Source: Cyanobacteria bacterium HKST-UBA02 (lineage in GTDB: Bacteria; Cyanobacteriota; Vampirovibrionia; Obscuribacterales; Obscuribacteraceae). From it: a DNA stretch of 6,719 nt. Within the stretch, counting starts at the first letter, position 1, and each line of letters begins with the position of its first letter. The DNA is taken from the NCBI GenBank assembly GCA_020431945.1, contig JAGQHH010000037.1, positions 1-6,719 on the forward strand, read 5' to 3'. Made by a program: the position numbers and the translations under genes. This document shows, piece after piece, positions 1 through 4,022 of this stretch. The notes below the pieces were generated by a model. That model saw only the letters and a list, made by a program, of their open reading frames with translations. It was not told where the DNA came from and searched no databases.

Positions 1-92
1 CCTCTACTAGGATCGGCGGCAGAGCCAGCCTGGCCGCAGCCGCCGACCGCGATAGAAGAGAGAAGGAGAGTGGCAAGGAATAGTCTTTTCAT
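1..92 (-). CDS. Lipoprotein, N-terminal 30 codons only (runs off the left edge)
   Basis: This is the third gene of the minus-strand cluster, cut by the window edge. Translation from the ATG at 92 gives a basic start (MKR), a hydrophobic core (LFLATLLLSSIAV) and the lipobox VGGC with the lipidated cysteine at residue 19, followed by a small polar stretch (GQAGSAADPSR). This is a textbook signal peptidase II signal, so the mature protein should be a membrane-anchored lipoprotein facing the periplasm or the surface. The start lies three bases past the stop of the gene before it, and an AAAAAAGG ribosome binding site sits inside the end of that gene about 10 bases upstream, so the two are probably co-transcribed and possibly coupled. 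Nothing can be said about the mature domain. The signal is short but unambiguous. Confidence 0.8.
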   Translation of the reverse strand, partial: MKRLFLATLLLSSIAVGGCGQAGSAADPSR

Positions 93-95
93 CAC

Positions 96-773
96 CTATT
101 TGCCTTTTTTCAAAAGCGATCCTCTTACAAGAGATTCGGTTCTGGATGAGCTTCCGCCGAAAGCATTGCCGTCTCCGTTCCCATAGCCTCCGCTGTAGGA
201 CTTGACGGCCGGGGCGCTATTGCCATTGGTGCGGGCGATTGTCGGGCGCATACCCCGGGCCGGGCCTGCGCCTTCACCGGGAGCCTTTTTGGGCGCCATC
301 ATCTTACCCATCAGTCTGTTTGTGGTCTGTCCGCCGGGCAGGGCGTTTCTCGGTCCCAGACCTCTAGCCGGAATATTGGAAGGACCATTGAATCCGGACT
401 TGGGAAGCGGGAGCGATCCCTGGTCCGGTGTCCGGTAAGGAAGAGTCCCGGGTCCGCCGAGCTGGATCGGAGCGCTTCCGCCACCGGGTCCATCACCGAG
501 AGCGCCGGCTCCGCCGCCGCCATGACCACCCATGCCACCAGTAGGCCCAGGGGGCAGGGAGATCATCTCCGCCTGAGCTGGAGGCTCACGGAAGTCCCTG
601 ATCTGCGGTCTCTCATCGAGAATCTGGATCTGTCTGGGCGACTTGTAGAAAGTAGCCTTGTCCAGTTTGTTCTTGTGTATTTGGAAGCCCTGAGCGGACG
701 CCGGCATGCTTGCGATAGTAAAGGCTCCCGCCAGCGTCGCTATGGTCAATCCTATTCGTCCAATCCTTTTCAT
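96..773 (-). CDS. Secreted glycine/proline-rich protein of unknown function (225 aa)
   Basis: I do not recognise a family. I start the protein at the ATG at 773 because it follows two tandem Shine-Dalgarno sequences (AAAGGAG and AGGAG) and begins a clean signal peptide; the in-frame ATG at 803 would add ten charged residues before it. Residues 1-27 are the signal (MKRIGRIG, then hydrophobic, ending MPASA, cleavage before Gln28). Residues 28-70 are a non-repetitive, charged segment with no cysteine. From about 73 to 210 the chain is rich in Gly, Pro, Ser and Asn, with a cluster MGGHGGGGAG at 81-90 and GPGGGS at 95-100, and is probably disordered. The last 15 residues are basic (ending LLKKGK). 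The layout matches the upstream 328-aa protein, although no clear alignment is visible. It is the middle gene of the cluster, 45 bases after one gene and 3 before the lipoprotein. A structural or matrix role is only an inference. Confidence 0.82.
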   Translation of the reverse strand: MKRIGRIGLTIATLAGAFTIASMPASAQGFQIHKNKLDKATFYKSPRQIQILDERPQIRDFREPPAQAEMISLPPGPTGGMGGHGGGGAGALGDGPGGGSAPIQLGGPGTLPYRTPDQGSLPLPKSGFNGPSNIPARGLGPRNALPGGQTTNRLMGKMMAPKKAPGEGAGPARGMRPTIARTNGNSAPAVKSYSGGYGNGDGNAFGGSSSRTESLVRGSLLKKGK

Positions 774-776
774 CGT

Positions 777-790
777 CTCCTTTCTCCTTT
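777..790 (-). promoter_or_regulatory. Tandem Shine-Dalgarno sites fixing the ATG at 773
   Basis: On the minus strand AAAGGAG (790-784) and AGGAG (781-777) lie 10 and 3 bases before the ATG at 773. They decide in favour of this start over the upstream ATG at 803, which has no comparable site. Two overlapping sites could indicate strong initiation. Confidence 0.7.
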
Positions 791-818
791 CCCAAGCCAA
801 CAAGCCAGGTAATTGCCT

Positions 819-1805
819 TTAGAAACCCATTTGCATGGGCATTGCTCGCCTCAACACATTCTTGCCCGCTCGAACACCGCGACGCACCTTGCGCTTGACA
901 TAGCGTCCGGTTTTGGAGGGAGGCTTCTTATAATCGAAATCGTCATCGGGCAGTGAGAGGTCTTGTGTCGACGCCTGATTGATCTGCACCGGAGTGGGAG
1001 CTTCCGGAGCGCCATTCTCGGCGCCGTAGGCAGCGTCATCGAGCTTGGGCTCCTTGCCCAGAGCTTTGAACGCTTTGCCGAAATTCGGGGAAGAACTTCC
1101 ATCAGCGCTCGAGAAAGTATCTTCTTTCTTGATCGTTGGGGGAGTCCGTGCCTTGTAGTAACCGGGGGACTGCTTCTCTATGTAAGCGCCGGGCTGCACA
1201 TGACCGTAGTGCTGGTGCATCTCGACACCACCACCACCGCCTCCGCCACCACCGCCGCCGCCGCCGACAGTTCCGGTGGAGCGTTTTTGATCGGTGAAAG
1301 CACCGGGCTCATAGTGAGAATATCCCTGCTTCTTTCCTTGATAAGGATTGCGCGATGCCGCCGGGGCTCCGCCTCCGCCTCCACCACCGCCTACAAAGGG
1401 TGAGGTAGCGGTGAAGCTCATGGGATTGCTGGCGATACCGGGAAGCTCGAGGCGCTCGGGAAGAGGTGGGAAGCCGGGCTCGCCTATGGGCTCATCAGCA
1501 GGTATAGGCAGGATCGAAACATCAGGCTTGGGCTTCGGTCTGGTGGGGTGCCACTGGTAACTTCCACCACCTCCACCGCCTCCGCCACCGGAATGGACGA
1601 TGGCAGCCGGCGGGGGCGCCGGATGTCTGAGATCTTGCTGTTGACCGCCGTACTGATTGTCCCCGGGGGTATGAACGCTCTTGCCCCAGGTGGTTGCTGG
1701 TAGCTGGGCCGAGGCCGGCAATATCGAAACTGCGGTAGAAACTCCGATAGCAGCCAAAATGGCTGCTCCCAGGACCGACAGTCTCTGTCTGACGTCTGAT
1801 TTCAC
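819..1805 (-). CDS. Secreted poly-glycine protein with basic C-terminus (328 aa)
   Basis: I do not recognise a family. The start is taken as the GTG at 1805 because GAGGAG lies seven bases upstream; the in-frame TTG at 1820 has no ribosome binding site. The first 33 residues form a signal peptide (MKSDVRQRLSV, hydrophobic AAILAAIGVSTAV, cleavage after ILPASA before Gln34). The mature chain is low complexity, with pure glycine runs of 9 (residues 73-81), 8 (139-146) and 13 (181-193), separated by Pro-rich or polar spacers. A 13-residue motif with consensus Q-x-Y-x-H-x-x-P-G-A-[FY]-x-[DE] occurs at 160-172 and again at 198-210, flanking the longest glycine run. Residues 285-289 are acidic (PDDDFD), then 297-320 are strongly basic (KRKVRRGVRAGK...LRR), and the chain ends MPMQMGF. 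No cysteine or catalytic motif is visible. It is the first gene of the minus-strand cluster. A surface, matrix or structural role is inferred from secretion and composition only. Confidence 0.82.
   Translation of the reverse strand: MKSDVRQRLSVLGAAILAAIGVSTAVSILPASAQLPATTWGKSVHTPGDNQYGGQQQDLRHPAPPPAAIVHSGGGGGGGGGSYQWHPTRPKPKPDVSILPIPADEPIGEPGFPPLPERLELPGIASNPMSFTATSPFVGGGGGGGGAPAASRNPYQGKKQGYSHYEPGAFTDQKRSTGTVGGGGGGGGGGGGGVEMHQHYGHVQPGAYIEKQSPGYYKARTPPTIKKEDTFSSADGSSSPNFGKAFKALGKEPKLDDAAYGAENGAPEAPTPVQINQASTQDLSLPDDDFDYKKPPSKTGRYVKRKVRRGVRAGKNVLRRAMPMQMGF
1227..1265 (-). repeat. Glycine-codon tract encoding 13 consecutive Gly
   Basis: Thirteen GGN codons in a row, using GGC, GGT and GGA in mixed order rather than one repeated triplet. 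On the plus strand this is a run of acc/gcc/tcc. Synonymous mixing suggests the glycine run is kept for its protein property, although triplet slippage could still change its length. Confidence 0.9.
1368..1391 (-). repeat. Glycine-codon tract encoding 8 consecutive Gly
   Basis: Eight GGN codons with mixed third positions, in the middle of the 328-aa secreted protein between a Pro-rich segment and the first copy of the duplicated H-x-x-PGA motif. Confidence 0.9.
1563..1589 (-). repeat. Glycine-codon tract encoding 9 consecutive Gly
   Basis: Nine GGN codons with mixed third positions (GGT, GGC, GGA), about 40 residues after the predicted signal cleavage site of the 328-aa protein. Confidence 0.9.
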
Positions 1806-1812
1806 TATCTCT

Positions 1813-1818
1813 CTCCTC
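1813..1818 (-). promoter_or_regulatory. Shine-Dalgarno site fixing the GTG start at 1805
   Basis: GAGGAG on the minus strand, seven bases upstream of the GTG at 1805. It overlaps the would-be TTG start at 1820, which therefore cannot use it, so the GTG gives the preferred 328-aa product. Confidence 0.72.
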
Positions 1819-1905
1819 AACTCAAAAATCTCTTGAGCTTGAGCACTGGCTTGTTTTAGTAAGATGTTCAGGTCTTAATTGATACTTTCCCTGTTACTAA
1901 GAAGC

Positions 1906-1939
1906 TCTATTAATAGACACTTTAACACTTTTTAAAAGT
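1906..1939. repeat. AT-rich palindrome and repeat cluster
   Basis: TCTATTAATAGA (1906-1917) is a perfect 12-base palindrome. It is followed by two copies of ACACTTT, at about 1917 and 1925, and then by ACTTTT-T-AAAAGT (1927-1939), a 6-base inverted repeat around one base. The cluster lies about 100-135 bases upstream of the 328-aa gene and contains a TATTAA that could be its -10 element. It could be an operator for a dimeric regulator, but that is an inference. Confidence 0.5.
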
Positions 1940-2041
1940 CGCAGCTTCCTCCTGAAAAACTGGGCCTGATGAGCCCTGCAGCAAGCGAAGTTACCAATTT
2001 TTAATCTTTTTTGAGCCACTTGTCAATATCAAGCACTACAG

Positions 2042-2052
2042 GAGCGAAAAAA
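2042..2052. repeat. Direct repeat GAGCGAAAAAA, copy 1
   Basis: Exact 11-base match to 2116-2126, with a start-to-start distance of 74 bases, close to seven helical turns. Both copies lie in the control region on the side of the TPR operon. Confidence 0.6.
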
Positions 2053-2115
2053 GTGTTGCCTGGACTACAATTTACCCGGACCTAGCTCGAAATCAGCTGC
2101 CGGTGCGTTTTTATC

Positions 2116-2126
2116 GAGCGAAAAAA
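2116..2126. repeat. Direct repeat GAGCGAAAAAA, copy 2
   Basis: Second exact copy of the 11-base repeat. It lies where the -35 contact would fall if TAGAAT at 2138-2143 is the -10 element of the plus-strand promoter, so a protein bound here could control the TPR operon. Confidence 0.6.
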
Positions 2127-2141
2127 CTCAGTCTCGTTAGA

Positions 2142-2195
2142 ATGGGTATTAAAGATGGTGACCGAACCGATTCCACACAGCGGGAGACCTACTAA
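2142..2195 (+). CDS. Possible 17-codon leader ORF abutting the TPR gene
   Basis: ATG at 2142 opens a short frame encoding MGIKDGDRTDSTQRETY and ends at TAA 2193-2195, directly against the GTG at 2196 and in the same reading frame as the 608-aa gene. No convincing ribosome binding site precedes the ATG, and a plus-strand promoter at TAGAAT 2138-2143 would start transcription after it, so it may not be translated. It could be a leader peptide coupled to the downstream start, or chance. Confidence 0.2.
   Translation: MGIKDGDRTDSTQRETY
2182..2186 (+). promoter_or_regulatory. Shine-Dalgarno site for the GTG at 2196
   Basis: GGGAG followed by nine bases and GTG. It supports the GTG as the start of the 608-aa gene; no in-frame ATG lies between it and the hydrophobic segment. 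Confidence 0.55.
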
Positions 2196-4022
2196 GTGTC
2201 TGGTAATTTTTTGATCCGTTTGTCAGTGGTCACCAGCATGGTTCTAGTCTTAGCAATCCCGGTCACCGACGCCAAAGGCAAGAGGCGTCGGACCACCGCC
2301 GCGGCAGCCAGCAGTGGTGGCGGCGGTGGTGTGGTCCTCACTTCGCCCACCCCCACCAATCCTCTGGAACACAACAACCGGGGTGTGGAGCTCGGCGGCA
2401 AGGGTCTCTGGCCCGATGCGATCCGGGAGCACGAAGCGGCTCTCAACGGCGATCCTTATAACGAGCAATTCCGGCGAAACCTGTCATCGGCACACCTGCA
2501 CTATGCCGATCTCCTGGCCAACAAGAAAAAATGGTACGAGGCCATTCATCATTATAGAGAGGCTCTCTACGCCGATCCCAACAACCTTCCTGCCGACAAC
2601 AACCTGACCGCCTGTATCAGCCAGCTGGGCAAAGACGGCAACAGCTACGAGGTCAGAGAGAACCTGGGCGATCAAGCGGAGATCAGCGGCGACTATGTCA
2701 CAGCCATCGTCGAATTTCGCAAATGCGTCAAGATGCGAGATGACGGGCCGAGCCGTTATCGGCTCGCTGTGGCGCTCTTCAAGCAAGGTCCTTCAAAAGT
2801 AGTGGAGTCCTATGAAGAGCTCATGACGGCGATCAATAAAGACTGGCCGAAAGAACGTCGCAATGATCTCGCCAATGCTCACCGCCTCATGGGAGACATT
2901 CTCTGGGAAGTCGCTCTGAAAGCCAAGCAAGACGGCCGGGGTCCGGTCTATATGAAGCGTCTGAACAATGTCGGGATCTGTTACCGTCGTGCCGCCACCA
3001 TCAATCCCAGCAACACCGACGCCGTTAGAGGCCTGATCAATTGCGCCAGGGAAGCCGTGTCCGTCGCCGACAACTTCGCGAACAATCTCATGCTCGCCGG
3101 GGCCTATCAACTCGCCAGCGACTTCGAGCACGCCAAGCAGCAATACGCCAAATGCTGGCGCATGAATCCGAGCAGCTCCGAGCTCCACAAAGCACGAGAC
3201 AGCTTCCACCTGGCAGTGGTCAACTCGCCCATGGCCTCACCGGCCATGGTGCAAAACAGCATACTGCAAGTCCAGAAGCAGCTCGAGAAAAGACCTGACG
3301 ACCCTTTTCTGCTCTATATTTACGGTCGCGGCAAAGAAACCATGAAAGATTCGGATACTGCTCTTCTGGCTTATAAAAAGGCCTACCAAATCAATCCCTT
3401 CGTACACCCGGATCTGGCTGAAGGGCTCAAACGCCTTACGGGCAGCGATCCAGGCGACGAGACCGAAGTGGACGAAGAAGCCCGGGATAGTGACATTCCT
3501 GGTGTGAAACCTGAAAAGGGTAAAGGTAAGAGTAAGGGCAAAGGCAAGGAAAAAGGCAAAACGCCTGCCGAAACCAAGCCTGCTCTGGACCCGGCCATCG
3601 AGAGCGCCGTCAACGAGAAGATTGCTTCAGGCGATCTCAAAGGAGCCGAGCAACAGCTGTACAGCGAAGTCGAGAAAGATCCCACCAAAGCCCCGGGCAA
3701 AGTCTGGCTGATGCTCGGACAGATCCAGGAGAAACAGGGCAGGCTCAATGAAGCCCAGGTGGCATTCAGACAGGCGGACTCCACCGGCGAGCCCGGGGCC
3801 GCCGAAGGAGTGAAGCGAATCAGCGGAATCAGGGCACAACCACTGGTAGACAAGGCCAAAGAAGAGCTGAGCAAGGGGGACTCTGTCAAAGCCCGGACCA
3901 CTCTGGAAGACGCCTTGAAGATAACCCCGGACTCCCCCGAGATCCACCAGATGCTGGCCGACGTTCTCGACAAGCTTGGTGAGAAAGAGGAAGCACAAAA
4001 ACACCGTGACCGAGGCAAATGA
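2196..4022 (+). CDS. Membrane-targeted tetratricopeptide repeat (TPR) protein, 608 aa
   Basis: This is a TPR scaffold, a fold that binds partner proteins; no enzyme motif is visible. The GTG start has GGGAG nine bases upstream. Residues 3-24 are a hydrophobic segment ending VTDA, either a cleaved Sec signal or an anchor. It has only one basic residue before or within it but KGKRRR right after it, which is unusual for an exported protein. A short linker with five Gly (41-45) follows. TPR-like helical pairs then run from about 57 to 130, 152 to 215, 224 to 275, 293 to 330 and 368 to 402, with typical ends such as ALYADPNN, ATINPSN and AYQINP. Residues 420-465 are acidic, then Lys/Gly-rich (KGKGKSKGKGKEKGK at 441-455), and probably a flexible linker. 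Two or three more TPRs occupy 468-608. Five cysteines lie in the N-terminal TPR block (140, 177, 262, 283, 320). It is the first gene of the plus-strand cluster and overlaps the next by four bases. Confidence 0.88.
   Translation: MSGNFLIRLSVVTSMVLVLAIPVTDAKGKRRRTTAAAASSGGGGGVVLTSPTPTNPLEHNNRGVELGGKGLWPDAIREHEAALNGDPYNEQFRRNLSSAHLHYADLLANKKKWYEAIHHYREALYADPNNLPADNNLTACISQLGKDGNSYEVRENLGDQAEISGDYVTAIVEFRKCVKMRDDGPSRYRLAVALFKQGPSKVVESYEELMTAINKDWPKERRNDLANAHRLMGDILWEVALKAKQDGRGPVYMKRLNNVGICYRRAATINPSNTDAVRGLINCAREAVSVADNFANNLMLAGAYQLASDFEHAKQQYAKCWRMNPSSSELHKARDSFHLAVVNSPMASPAMVQNSILQVQKQLEKRPDDPFLLYIYGRGKETMKDSDTALLAYKKAYQINPFVHPDLAEGLKRLTGSDPGDETEVDEEARDSDIPGVKPEKGKGKSKGKGKEKGKTPAETKPALDPAIESAVNEKIASGDLKGAEQQLYSEVEKDPTKAPGKVWLMLGQIQEKQGRLNEAQVAFRQADSTGEPGAAEGVKRISGIRAQPLVDKAKEELSKGDSVKARTTLEDALKITPDSPEIHQMLADVLDKLGEKEEAQKHRDRGK
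3516..3560 (+). repeat. Lys-Gly dipeptide-rich linker
   Basis: Fifteen codons alternating Lys with Gly, Ser or Glu (KGKGKSKGKGKEKGK) join the N-terminal TPR block to the C-terminal TPR block of the 608-aa protein. Codons are mixed (AAG/AAA, GGT/GGC). The segment is probably a flexible, strongly basic tether. Confidence 0.75.

Larger units (their letters stand above)
1806..2195. promoter_or_regulatory. Divergent control region between the two operons
   Basis: These 390 bases separate the divergent GTG starts at 1805 and 2196 and are AT-richer than the flanking genes. Both clusters should be transcribed outward from here. I see no textbook promoter pair. Candidate -10 elements are TATTAA on the minus strand (1915-1910, within a palindrome) and TAGAAT (2138-2143) or TACAAT (2066-2071) on the plus strand, none with a good -35 at the right distance. 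The region also holds an AT-rich palindrome cluster (1906-1939), an exact 11-base direct repeat (2042 and 2116), a weak GCTCGA/TCGAGC inverted pair (2085-2090 and 2114-2119), and a 17-codon leader ORF (2142-2195). No tRNA, intrinsic terminator or longer gene was seen in it. Confidence 0.6.

Noticed and set aside
774..803. ATG at 803 as the start of the 225-aa gene
   Set aside because: It would add ten charged residues before a clean signal peptide and lacks a ribosome binding site, whereas the ATG at 773 has two.
963..1403. Long open frames on the plus strand opposite the poly-glycine gene
   Set aside because: They arise from the GC-rich glycine codon tracts read in antisense (poly-Pro/Thr/Ala), with no ribosome binding site or signal.
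1563..1589. Repeated GGN tracts as a CRISPR array or minisatellite
   Set aside because: They are in-frame glycine codons inside one gene, with no spacers of constant length and no conserved repeat unit.
1962..1976. GGGC/GCCC inverted repeat as a terminator
   Set aside because: Only four base pairs with a seven-base loop and no T-run directly after it; both flanking operons start rather than end here.
2056..2084. TTGCCT as the -35 of a plus-strand promoter
   Set aside because: No acceptable -10 hexamer at 16-18 bases (GACCTA at best), so I did not list it as a promoter.
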